26,744 nt of DNA, from NCBI GenBank assembly GCA_002771615.1, contig PCSD01000025.1, positions 22,349 through 49,092 of the forward strand. Direction: 5' to 3'. Below are positions 8,428 to 16,101 of the stretch, piece by piece (positions within the stretch are counted from its first letter, which is position 1; each line of letters opens with the position of its first letter). The notes below the pieces were generated by a model that was given only the letters and a program-made list of their open reading frames with translations, was not told the origin of the DNA and made no database searches. Position numbers and translations under genes: made by a program. This DNA is from Candidatus Falkowbacteria bacterium CG23_combo_of_CG06-09_8_20_14_all_49_15 (GTDB lineage: Bacteria > Patescibacteriota > Patescibacteriia > Patescibacteriales > UM-FILTER-48-10).

Positions 8428-9711
8428 ATGTCCATAATGCAGTTCGGAAAAAAATACCCGCTGGCCGATTTATTATTGCTTTCAGCCGTAGTTTTTATTG
8501 TTTTTTCCATTTTTCCCGGGCCGGTTCGGTCCTTGGAGGTGGAATATCTGCCCACCTCGGTAAATGTCCAGTTGGCTTGTGGCGATGGCTTAGCGGAAAA
8601 TCCCGAGATTTGCGACCCCGGCTTGCCGCCCGATGTTCCGCCCGATCTGGCCGGCGGCGTTTGTCAGGATTTTGCTGATATCTTCGGCGATCCTTTCCTG
8701 TCCGGTACTTTGTTGTGCGCCAGTGATTGCGCGAACTATGCCACGAGTTCTTGTTATTCTTGCGGCAATTTTTATAGAGAGAACGAAGAACAATGCGATG
8801 CCAATGATTTCGGCGGACAAACCTGCGAAAGTTTCGGCTTGATCAGCGGCAATTTGCTTTGTACCAACCAGTGTTTTATCAGTCTTGCGCAGTGCGAAAG
8901 CCAGGCTCAGCCCGGGGCTGGCAGTCCGAGCAGCGGCGGCGGCGGCGGTTCGCCTGGCACGCCGACCGGTTTTTCGCCCGGTGAAGACAGTCCGCGCCAA
9001 ACCAAAGTCATTATTTCCGGCAAATCTTATCCGCATGCCGAGGTGCACATACTTTTGGATGGCAAAGTGATCGGCTTGTCCGAAGCGGACGCGAAAGCCA
9101 ATTTTTATTTTGAAACCAGCGATGTGCCAGCGGGCGTGGCCAGCCTAAGCTTTTGGTCGGCGGATAAAGACGAGATCAAATCCACTCTTCTGACCATCAC
9201 CTTGCGCATCGTGTCCGGCGCGGTGACGACCATTACGGGCGTCTATCTTTCCCCGAGCATCAATACCGACAGAAAATCCGTTGATAAAGGCGTGCCCATC
9301 ACGATTTACGGCCAAACTGTTCCGGAAACCTCAGTCTTCGTGCATGTTAATTCCGAGCAGGAATTCGTGGAAAAAACCGCAAGCCAGGAGAGCGGCGATT
9401 GGCAGCTGGTTTTTGACACTTCGGCCCTGGAAGAGGATTATCACACCGCCAAAGCCCTTTTTCAGATGGAAGTCAGCGGCAATGTCATCAAGAGCGGCTT
9501 CAGCCGGTCGGTAAGCTTTTATGTCGGCCGGGAGATCAGCGAAGGCACTTGCCCGGGCGCGGACTTGAACGGCGACAAGCGCGTCAATATCACGGATTTT
9601 TCCATCTTGCTTTATTGGTGGGGGACGAAAAATACCTGTGCCGACCAGGACCACAATGGCAAGGTGGATCTGGTAGACTTCAGTATCATGATGTACCATT
9701 GGACCGGTTGA
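8428..9711 (+). CDS. Secreted dockerin-domain protein with Cys-rich and Ig-like regions
   Basis: A 427-residue secreted protein. The start is ATG 8428 or 8437; the TTG at 8413 is less likely. Hydrophobic residues 11-30 form the signal segment. Residues 51-157 are Cys-rich with CGDGLAENPEICDPG and CGNFYRENEEQCD, the style of DUF4215-type repeats. A Gly/Ser linker (about 163-185) leads to two Ig-like regions (about 190-372). The last 55 residues form a type I dockerin: two Ca-binding loop/helix repeats, DLNGDKRVNITDFSILLYWW and DQDHNGKVDLVDFSIMMYHW, with Asp/Asn at loop positions 1, 3, 5 and Asp at 12. Dockerins bind cohesins with high affinity, and the next two genes encode cohesin-like proteins. 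A cellulosome is not implied, as no glycoside hydrolase is present. Confidence 0.85.
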   Translation: MSIMQFGKKYPLADLLLLSAVVFIVFSIFPGPVRSLEVEYLPTSVNVQLACGDGLAENPEICDPGLPPDVPPDLAGGVCQDFADIFGDPFLSGTLLCASDCANYATSSCYSCGNFYRENEEQCDANDFGGQTCESFGLISGNLLCTNQCFISLAQCESQAQPGAGSPSSGGGGGSPGTPTGFSPGEDSPRQTKVIISGKSYPHAEVHILLDGKVIGLSEADAKANFYFETSDVPAGVASLSFWSADKDEIKSTLLTITLRIVSGAVTTITGVYLSPSINTDRKSVDKGVPITIYGQTVPETSVFVHVNSEQEFVEKTASQESGDWQLVFDTSALEEDYHTAKALFQMEVSGNVIKSGFSRSVSFYVGREISEGTCPGADLNGDKRVNITDFSILLYWWGTKNTCADQDHNGKVDLVDFSIMMYHWTG

Positions 9712-9726
9712 CCGGTCAGGCTTTTT
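9702..9726 (+). terminator. Possible terminator overlapping the end of the dockerin gene
   Basis: A perfect 6-bp stem (GACCGG at 9702-9707 with CCGGTC at 9712-9717) closes a TTGA loop that contains the TGA stop codon, followed after four bases by five T. The tail is not adjacent, so it may only attenuate transcription into the cohesin genes. Confidence 0.4.
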
Positions 9727-9762
9727 CATTTCGTCTAAATTCGGTCCTTGGTTGAAAAATTT

Positions 9763-10842
9763 ATGGATTTTATAAAAAAAATTATTCAGGCTAATTTTAT
9801 GCCGTTATTCGGATCAAAAAATACATGGTTTTCTTTGGTACTGCTTTTTTTGGCGTTAGGCTGGCCGGCTGGACCGCTTACTGCCTCTGTGCTTTCTTTC
9901 GCGCCGGACGGAGGCGAATACCACGGCGGCGACGAATTCCTGGTTGATGTCAGGCTGGAAATCGGCGAGCAATGCGTCAATACGGTGGAAGCCAGCATCA
10001 AATTTGATCACCAATATCTCAATTTGGTTGATTTCAGCACGGGCGGCTCTTTCCTGTCCCTCTGGGTGGCGCGGCCGTCCGGGGAAGAGCTCGCGGCCGC
10101 CAACCGCGATGGGCGGATCTATTTCGCCGGCGGCTTGCCCGGCGGCTATTGCGGCCGGGTGCCGGGCGATATCGGTCCGAGTGACGTGGCCGCCACTCTG
10201 GTTTTCCGCGTTCCGGAGAACGTCGCCGGTTCTTTTTCCGGACAGCCAGCCGGATTATCCTTCACGGATCCGACCAGGGTGCTTTTGAATGACGGTTTGG
10301 GCAGTGAAGATGTTTTGCTAAAAAAAGAAGCGTCTTTCCGTTTGACGCCGCCGACGGCCGGCGCGCCCAGACAGGAATGGCAGACGCAACTGGTTGCTGA
10401 CCGGCTTCCGCCCGAACCATTCGTGATTGAATTAAGGCAGGATCCGGCCATGTTTTCCGGGCAATATTATGTTTTTTTCACCACGACCGATAAGCAGTCC
10501 GGTCTGGATCATTATGAAATTTTGGAAACCAAACCAAACGCGCCGTCGGCCGGCCGGCTGGTGCGCTGGTGGGAAACATTGCGCGTGCGCTGGCTCCCGG
10601 CGCCCGCTTGGAAAATCATCGTTCCGCCTTATTTATTGCACGACCAGACGCTTTCCAGCTTAATCAAGGTCAAGGCCGTGGACAAAGCCGGTAATGAAAA
10701 AGTCGTTGAGTATATGCCGCCCCTGACGAACGCGGTGCGGGAAATGCCCGTTTGGTTTATTTTTGTCCTAGTGGCGACAGTGGCGTCATTTATCTTTTCT
10801 TTGTTAATCTTTTTTCATCAAATAAGAAAAAACCATGCTTAA
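9763..10842 (+). CDS. Membrane-anchored cohesin-domain protein (first copy)
   Basis: A 359-residue protein, reading from ATG 9763 (TTG 9748 and ATG 9799 are alternatives). Residues 23-43 are a signal segment. Residues about 44-190 have the cohesin layout: VLSFAPDGGEYHGGDEFLVDV (first strands), an EASIKFDHQYLNLVDFS step, a GRIYFAGGLPGGYCG turn and a final VAATLVFRV strand. Cohesins are the partners of dockerins, or in other proteins act as general adhesion modules. Residues 210-320 form a second beta-rich region (VDKAGNEKV, as in Ig-like repeats). The C-terminus has one transmembrane helix (328-350) and a short basic tail, so the cohesin would be displayed outside the membrane. The next gene starts 8 bases before its stop, implying coupled translation. 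Confidence 0.82.
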   Translation: MDFIKKIIQANFMPLFGSKNTWFSLVLLFLALGWPAGPLTASVLSFAPDGGEYHGGDEFLVDVRLEIGEQCVNTVEASIKFDHQYLNLVDFSTGGSFLSLWVARPSGEELAAANRDGRIYFAGGLPGGYCGRVPGDIGPSDVAATLVFRVPENVAGSFSGQPAGLSFTDPTRVLLNDGLGSEDVLLKKEASFRLTPPTAGAPRQEWQTQLVADRLPPEPFVIELRQDPAMFSGQYYVFFTTTDKQSGLDHYEILETKPNAPSAGRLVRWWETLRVRWLPAPAWKIIVPPYLLHDQTLSSLIKVKAVDKAGNEKVVEYMPPLTNAVREMPVWFIFVLVATVASFIFSLLIFFHQIRKNHA

Positions 10843-12592
10843 GAAATTATTGGCCGGCGCCGGCGTTTTTTGCCTGTGCGTCAGCTTGTTCGCCAGCGGA
10901 ACGCCGCCGGCCGCGGCTGCCGGCGCGTCTTTATTTTTTTCGCCCGGGTCCGGGACCAAAACGATTAATACCAATTTTTCCGTGTCGGTGAAGATCAATA
11001 CCGGCGGAGAAACCATCAATGCGGCCCAAGGCGCGTTATCCTTTGATCCCGCGGTCTTGGAAGCCGTATCCGTTTCCCGCAGCGGTTCAATTTTCAACCT
11101 TTGGACGACCGAACCGGCGGCCAATAACAAGAACGGCACGATTGATTTCGGCGGTGGCGTGCCCCAGCCCGGTTATGCCGGCGCGGCCGGCACGGTTTTT
11201 TCCATCACCTTCAAGGCTAAAAAGGCCGGATCGGCGGCCGTCCGTTTTTCCGCCGGCGCTATCCTGGCCAATGACGGCAAGGGCACGAACATCCTGGCCA
11301 GTCTGGGCGGCGCCAATTTTACCATCGCGCCCGCCCAAGCCGCGCCGGTGCCGGCAGAAAAGAAGACCGGGGAAACGCCGCCCCCGCCAGTTAAAACGGA
11401 GCCGGACGCGCCTTATAATTTGCCCGTTATCACTTCCGCTACTCATCCCGATCAAAATGCTTGGTACAACAAATCCGAAGCCAGGCTGGCTTGGGTTTTG
11501 CCGCCGGACACAGCGGCGATCAGCCTGACCCTGGATCGCGAACCGGACACAGCGGCGCCCACCGGCGAGGCGATTGATCCGGTGGCCGAGAAAGAATATC
11601 CGGAATTGACCGATGGCCTTTGGTATTTCCATCTCCGTTTTAAAGACAAGAAAAAATGGGGCACGACTGAACATTATCGCTTGATGATTGACACCAAGCC
11701 GCCGGCGCCGATTGACCTGCGGTTGGAAGAAAAGGCGGAAGGTGAATGGCCCCTTCTGCGTTTCAAATCCTTTGATGATGGCTCCGGCTTGCTGGTTTAT
11801 GAGCTGATCATGAACAGTTTGCAAGAGAAAGCCCGTCAGATCGCACCGGAGGTCGGCGAAATGGTTTTAGATAATTTGGAAATCGGCGAACATAGCGCCC
11901 TGGTCAAAGCGATTGATAAGGCCGGAAACGAGCGGGTGGCAGTGATTGATTTTGCGATCAAGCCTTTGCCGGCGCCGGTTATTACCGATTTTACCGCCAA
12001 TCTAAAACCGGGCGAACACTTTTTTCTCAGCGGCCGCTCTTTGCCCGAAGCGCAAATCAAGATCTCCGTCTTGGATGAGGCCGGCCGGATCGCGGTGGGT
12101 GCCTCGTCGGCGGATAAAAGCGGCAATTGGTTTTATGTCCATCAGGCCCATTTGCCGCGGGGCCGCTATTTTGTTTGGGCGGAAGCGACTAATGCCAATG
12201 GCCTCAAGAGCAATCTGAGCGAAAAGCCCAGTTTTGTGGTTTCGCCGCCGGCTTTCGCGATTTTTGGCGATTTTTTGATTAATTATTTCACCCTGATCAT
12301 GAGTCTGCTCTTCCTGATCGTTTTGATTATCGCCCTTTTTGTTTACATTGCCCGCGCCTGGCGGCGGCGTTTGCGCAAAGAGACTTTTGAAATTGAAGAT
12401 GTGCTTCGCCGGCATTTGGGCGACCTGGCCAAGGGCCTTGAAGCGGATTTTTCCGTTCTGGGCCGGGCGCGCGGCTTGGAAGCGCAGAAAAAAGAAAGGC
12501 TGGCCATTTTGGAAAGCGCCAAAAGCAGGATTAACGCCGCCCAGGAAAAGATCGGCAAAGAAGTCAAAGACGTGGAAGAAATTTTGAAGTAA
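10835..12592 (+). CDS. Membrane-anchored cohesin-domain protein with Ig-like repeats and cytoplasmic coiled coil (second copy)
   Basis: A 585-residue protein. A signal peptide covers 1-30 (ending AAAAGASL). The cohesin-like domain (31-167) has LFFSPGSGTKTINTNFSVSV, GALSFDPAVLEAVSV, a GTIDFGGGVPQPGYAG turn and GTVFSITFKAK, matching the order seen in the preceding protein, so the two arose by duplication or share an ancestor. A Pro-rich linker follows, then three beta-rich units to about 475; the last (PVITDFTANLKPGEHFFLSG onward) is a typical bacterial Ig-like domain. A transmembrane helix (about 487-508) leads to a 75-residue charged cytoplasmic helix (RRRLRKETFEIEDVLRRHLG, then EAQKKERLAILESAKSRINA), probably a coiled coil. 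It could connect external binding to an internal partner. It overlaps the previous gene by 8 bases. Confidence 0.82.
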   Translation: MLKKLLAGAGVFCLCVSLFASGTPPAAAAGASLFFSPGSGTKTINTNFSVSVKINTGGETINAAQGALSFDPAVLEAVSVSRSGSIFNLWTTEPAANNKNGTIDFGGGVPQPGYAGAAGTVFSITFKAKKAGSAAVRFSAGAILANDGKGTNILASLGGANFTIAPAQAAPVPAEKKTGETPPPPVKTEPDAPYNLPVITSATHPDQNAWYNKSEARLAWVLPPDTAAISLTLDREPDTAAPTGEAIDPVAEKEYPELTDGLWYFHLRFKDKKKWGTTEHYRLMIDTKPPAPIDLRLEEKAEGEWPLLRFKSFDDGSGLLVYELIMNSLQEKARQIAPEVGEMVLDNLEIGEHSALVKAIDKAGNERVAVIDFAIKPLPAPVITDFTANLKPGEHFFLSGRSLPEAQIKISVLDEAGRIAVGASSADKSGNWFYVHQAHLPRGRYFVWAEATNANGLKSNLSEKPSFVVSPPAFAIFGDFLINYFTLIMSLLFLIVLIIALFVYIARAWRRRLRKETFEIEDVLRRHLGDLAKGLEADFSVLGRARGLEAQKKERLAILESAKSRINAAQEKIGKEVKDVEEILK

Positions 12593-12680
12593 ATTTTTTA
12601 GCCGCAGATATTAAGGCCGTGGAAGCCAGAGTCTGATTATGTTAATTATGATTAGTCCGCCTGTTCTCTGATCGCGCGAT

Positions 12681-12709
12681 TTGACAAAACTCCGATTTTC
12701 CGGTAAAAA
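12681..12709 (+). promoter_or_regulatory. Probable promoter for tyrS
   Basis: A perfect TTGACA (12681-12686) lies 17 bases before a weak TAAAAA (12704-12709). The leader to ATG 12750 would be only about 35 bases, so no T-box or other large RNA element precedes tyrS. Confidence 0.45.
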
Positions 12710-12749
12710 ACAAACATAATAAATTTTTCCCATTATTATCAATAACCGT

Positions 12750-13979
12750 ATGGCGAAAATAATTACCGACCCGGAAAAAATTGCGGAAGTTTTAACGCGG
12801 GGCGTGGAGAACATTTTTCCGGACAAAGAGTCGCTCAGCCGCGTCTTGCAATCCGGCCGACGTTTGAAACTTTACTGCGGTTTTGATCCCAGCGCGCCTT
12901 CTTTGCATATCGGCAACGCGATCCAGATCAACAAGCTCGCCCAGTTTCAAGCGCTTGGTCATGAAGTAATATTCTTAATCGGCGATTTCACCGGCATGAT
13001 CGGCGACCCGACGGACAAGCAGGCGGCGCGGAAAAAATTAACGCGCGAGCAGGTCGTGGCTAACAGCCACAATTACCATAAACAGGCCTCCGCCTATCTT
13101 GATTTTACCGGCGAGAATCCGGCGAAAATCCTTTATAACAGCGCCTGGAGCGATCTTTTGACTTTTCGGGACTTAATCGAGCTCACGGCGAATTTTACCG
13201 TGCAGCAGATGATCCAGCGGGATATGTTTCAGGCCAGGTTGAAAGAGGAAAAGCCGATCTATATGCATGAATTTCTTTATCCGGTCGCTCAAGGCTATGA
13301 CAGCGTGGCCATGGATGTTGACTTGGAGGTCGGCGGTAATGACCAGATGTTCAATATGCTGTGCGGCCGCGATTTAATCAGAATTTTAAAGAAAAAGGAA
13401 AAATTTGTCATGACCAACAAATTACTGATTGATCCGAGCGGCAAGAAGATGGGAAAAAGCGAGGGCAACATTATCAAGCTGGACGAAACCCCGGAAAATA
13501 TGTACGGCCAGGTCATGGCTTGGCCGGACGGCCTTATTGCTCCGGCCTTTGAGATGGCGACCAAGGTTCCGCTGTCCGAATTGCGTGAAATCAACAAACA
13601 GCTGGCGGCCGGAGTGAATCCGCGCGATCTCAAAATGCGTTTGGCCAGGGAATTCGTCAGTCTGAATTACGGCGCGGACGCGGCGCGATCCGCGGAAGAA
13701 AATTTCATCAAAGTCATCCAAAAGAAAGAAGCTCCGGACCGCCTGAAAGAAATTTTTTGGCCGGAAGAAAAGGCAAAAATTGCCGCCGTTTTGGTCAAGT
13801 CCGGCTTGGCCGCGAGCGGCGCGGAGGCGAAAAGGCTGATTGCCCAAGGCGCGGTCAAATTGGACGACCAGGTCGTTAACGATAGCCAGGCGATTATTGA
13901 CATTCCGCCAGCCGGCTGTCTGATCAAAAAAGGCAAACTCGGCTTTATCCGTTTGCATTGCCGGCCGGACGGGAGATAA
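12750..13979 (+). CDS. tyrS: Tyrosine--tRNA ligase
   Basis: A 409-residue class I synthetase that joins tyrosine to tRNA-Tyr in the cytoplasm. The Rossmann fold has the HIGH-type motif HIGN (53-56, in PSLHIGNAIQINKLAQFQ), the tyrosine-pocket stretch YPVAQGYDS (177-185), DLEVGGNDQ (191-199) and the KMSKS-type loop KMGKS (233-237). A C-terminal S4 RNA-binding domain (about 345-402, GAEAKRLIAQGAVKLDDQVV) contacts the tRNA. Length and architecture are normal for bacterial TyrRS; the HIGN and GKKMGKSEGN spellings suit the TyrZ-like branch. ATG 12750 has no SD. It heads a synthetase group: argS follows after 78 bases, with no terminator seen between them, so co-transcription is likely. Confidence 0.97.
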   Translation: MAKIITDPEKIAEVLTRGVENIFPDKESLSRVLQSGRRLKLYCGFDPSAPSLHIGNAIQINKLAQFQALGHEVIFLIGDFTGMIGDPTDKQAARKKLTREQVVANSHNYHKQASAYLDFTGENPAKILYNSAWSDLLTFRDLIELTANFTVQQMIQRDMFQARLKEEKPIYMHEFLYPVAQGYDSVAMDVDLEVGGNDQMFNMLCGRDLIRILKKKEKFVMTNKLLIDPSGKKMGKSEGNIIKLDETPENMYGQVMAWPDGLIAPAFEMATKVPLSELREINKQLAAGVNPRDLKMRLAREFVSLNYGADAARSAEENFIKVIQKKEAPDRLKEIFWPEEKAKIAAVLVKSGLAASGAEAKRLIAQGAVKLDDQVVNDSQAIIDIPPAGCLIKKGKLGFIRLHCRPDGR

Positions 13980-14057
13980 GAAAAATAAGAACAAGAAGAA
14001 AATTTGAATTTTTATTAAAGTCTTAGCCAGGAAATTGCCCAAAGAACCAAATTGTTT

Positions 14058-15797
14058 ATGCCTTTTCTTTCCGATATCAAGGCGCAGATCGCCCGGCAGA
14101 TTAACGAGCATCTGGGCGGAGAATATGCCGCCCCAAGCGATTTTGTCCGTCCGGATAATCCGGATTTCGGCGATTTAAGCTTGGGTTGTTTTGGTTTGGC
14201 CCGCCGTTTGGGTCGGCCGCCCGTTGATCTGGCGGCCGCTTTGGCGAGTGATTGGCCGGCGGAAAGCCCGGTGGCGAGTGGGCAGGCCGTCGGTCCTTAC
14301 GTTAATTTCCAACTGTCGACCGTGGAAATGGCGGCCGGCGTGCTTGAGGAAATTTATACGCAGAAAGATCTTTATGGCGAAAATGTCCGGGAAGGCGGCC
14401 GGCGGGTGGTCGTGGAATATTCCAATGTCAATACGCACAAGGATTATCATATCGGCCATCTGCGCAATTTGGCTTACGGCGACGCGGTGCAGAGGATCCT
14501 CACGGCCGCCGGCGATACGGTTTTCCCCGTGTCGTATGTCAACGATTTCGGCGGCCATACGGCCAAAACGCTTTGGGGCCTGCGTCTTTTTGCCCAAGGC
14601 CCCGGGCCTGCTGTTGACAAAGGTTATTGGCTTGGTCAGGTTTATGCCCGGGCCGCAGCCGCGGCCAAGGAAGATCCGGCGGCGCCGGCGGCTATCAGCC
14701 GCCTGATGAAGGAGATTGAAAGCCGGCAGGGCGAATCTTATAAGCAATGGCAGAAGACCAGGCAGTGGAGCATCGACGGTTTTACCGCGATTTATCAGGA
14801 ATTGGGGGTGAATTTCGCCCAGATTTTTTATGAAAGCGAATTTTTTGGCATCGGTAAAGCGTTGGTCGCTCGTTTGCTGGCCGCCGGTCAATTGCAGGAA
14901 AGCGCTGGCGCGGTCATTGCCGATCTCGGCGGGGACGGCCTGGGGGTGTTGGTTTTTATCCGTTCGGACGGCACAGCGCTTTATCCGGTTTCAGACCTGC
15001 CTTTGGCCCTGGAAAAAAGAAAACTTTTTCAGCCGGACAAATCGTTTTTAGTCGTGGACGAGCGCCAATCATTATATTTTCGCCAGCTGAACCGCTTGCT
15101 GGCCGCTTTGGGCGAAGAACAGGCGGCCATCACCCATCTGCCTTACGCGGTCGTGAAATTGCCGGAAGGGATGATGTCGTCCCGTTCCGGCAATGTCATC
15201 AGCTATCACGATTTGCGCAATCAAGTGCTGGAAAAAGCTAAAACAGAAACCAGCGCCCGCCATCCCGACTGGCCCGCGGAAAAGATTGATAACATATCTT
15301 GGGCGCTGGCCAAGGGCGCTTTGAAATTTGAAATGGTCAAAGTCGGCGCCGGCCAGGTAATCACCTTTGACAGCCGGCAAGCCCTCCGCTTTGACGGTTT
15401 TACCGCCGCTTATCTGCAGTATACCTGCGCCCGGATCCGGAGCGTTCTGCGCAAAGCCGCGGGCGAAGAAATCGCCCAGGAGTATTGCCAGCGGCCGGAT
15501 GAATTGTCGCCGGGCTGGCCGGGAAATTTGCGCGAAGTCCGGGAGCACCGCCTGCTTTTTTCCTTAGCTTCTTATCCGGAAACCGTGCAGGCCGCGGCCC
15601 AGGCTTGCGACCCCAGCCTTCTGGCTAAGCAGATTTTCGCTTTAGCCAAAGATTTCAACGATTATTACCATGCTATTCCGGTCTTGAAAGCCGAAACTGC
15701 CGTGCGCGAAGCCCGTTTGCGCCTCTTGGGCGCGGTCCGGCAGGTGATCGGCAACGGCTTGGGCCTTTTGGGTATTGACGGGCTGGACGAAATGTGA
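14058..15797 (+). CDS. argS: Arginine--tRNA ligase
   Basis: A 579-residue class I synthetase charging tRNA-Arg. ATG 14058 is preferred over the TTG at 14052. Domains in order: the ArgRS-specific N-terminal Add-1 domain (1-100, with DFGDLSL and the GPYVNF motif), the catalytic core with EYSNVNTHKDYHIGHLRN (HIGH at 131-134), and the KMSKS-equivalent MMSSRSGNVI near residues 372-381, which is the usual degenerate form in ArgRS. The C-terminal DALR anticodon-binding domain contains AYLQYTCARIRSVLRKA and a final helical bundle. The length is typical for the family. It ends with TGA 20 bases before the promoter of the glyS leader. Confidence 0.97.
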   Translation: MPFLSDIKAQIARQINEHLGGEYAAPSDFVRPDNPDFGDLSLGCFGLARRLGRPPVDLAAALASDWPAESPVASGQAVGPYVNFQLSTVEMAAGVLEEIYTQKDLYGENVREGGRRVVVEYSNVNTHKDYHIGHLRNLAYGDAVQRILTAAGDTVFPVSYVNDFGGHTAKTLWGLRLFAQGPGPAVDKGYWLGQVYARAAAAAKEDPAAPAAISRLMKEIESRQGESYKQWQKTRQWSIDGFTAIYQELGVNFAQIFYESEFFGIGKALVARLLAAGQLQESAGAVIADLGGDGLGVLVFIRSDGTALYPVSDLPLALEKRKLFQPDKSFLVVDERQSLYFRQLNRLLAALGEEQAAITHLPYAVVKLPEGMMSSRSGNVISYHDLRNQVLEKAKTETSARHPDWPAEKIDNISWALAKGALKFEMVKVGAGQVITFDSRQALRFDGFTAAYLQYTCARIRSVLRKAAGEEIAQEYCQRPDELSPGWPGNLREVREHRLLFSLASYPETVQAAAQACDPSLLAKQIFALAKDFNDYYHAIPVLKAETAVREARLRLLGAVRQVIGNGLGLLGIDGLDEM

Positions 15798-15816
15798 TTC
15801 AACGAGCCCTTGCTTC

Positions 15817-15844
15817 TTGACAAGAAATCGGAATTTGTTATTAT
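15817..15844 (+). promoter_or_regulatory. Promoter of the glyS T-box leader
   Basis: A perfect TTGACA (15817-15822) is followed 16 bases later by TATTAT (15839-15844); TATGAT at 15842-15847 is an alternative with a 19-base spacer. Transcription would begin around 15851-15855, immediately before the T-box elements. Confidence 0.7.
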
Positions 15845-15852
15845 GATAATAT

Positions 15853-16020
15853 ATAGACGGCCGGCGGGGGTTGGCTCTCCGCAGCTTTAATCAGGCAACG
15901 GCCGGTAATCAAGGCGCGGAGGCTGGCAATCAGCCCGAGAAGCTAGATGGAACCGCGGGCGAAAACCCGTTCTAGCAGAAAAGCCAAGGGCTTTTGTGAG
16001 AGGACGGGTTTTATTTTTTT
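15853..16020 (+). promoter_or_regulatory. T-box riboswitch (tRNA-Gly sensing) upstream of glyS
   Basis: The conserved T-box core TGGAACCGCGGG (15948-15959) sits in a textbook antiterminator: outer helix GCTAGA/TCTAGC (15942-15947 with 15971-15976), a seven-base UGGAACC bulge, and inner helix GCGGG/CCCGU. The UGGA bulge would pair with UCCA, fitting the U discriminator of tRNA-Gly. Upstream, a 5-bp hairpin GGCTG/CAGCC (15921-15935) fits Stem III. For Stem I, TCTCCGC (15876-15882) can pair with GCGGAGG (15916-15922), placing GGC, a glycine codon, at 15913-15915 directly before the 3' strand, as expected for a specifier. The upper Stem I is then only a GGC-AACG-GCC mini-hairpin (15894-15903). 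A competing CCGGC/GCCGG pairing (15861-15865 with 15901-15905) exists. Uncharged tRNA-Gly should stabilise the antiterminator and switch glyS on. Confidence 0.88.
15962..16020 (+). terminator. T-box-controlled intrinsic terminator
   Basis: AAAACCCGTTCT (15963-15974) pairs with AGGACGGGTTTT (16001-16012), one G-U included. An inner AAAAGCC/GGCTTTT helix (15979-15985 with 15989-15995) and a seven-T tail complete it. The 5' strand (CCCGTTCTAGC) is shared with the antiterminator, so the two folds exclude each other. Confidence 0.88.
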
Positions 16021-16101
16021 AAAAATATTTAACACGCGGGCTTTTCCTGCTTGGGCAATTTTATCAAGCGGTTTTTAGAAAATTATAAATATTTAAAAAA
16101 T

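Noticed and set aside
8428..12592. Cellulosome gene cluster
   Set aside because: Cohesins and a dockerin are present but no carbohydrate-active enzyme or CBM is seen.
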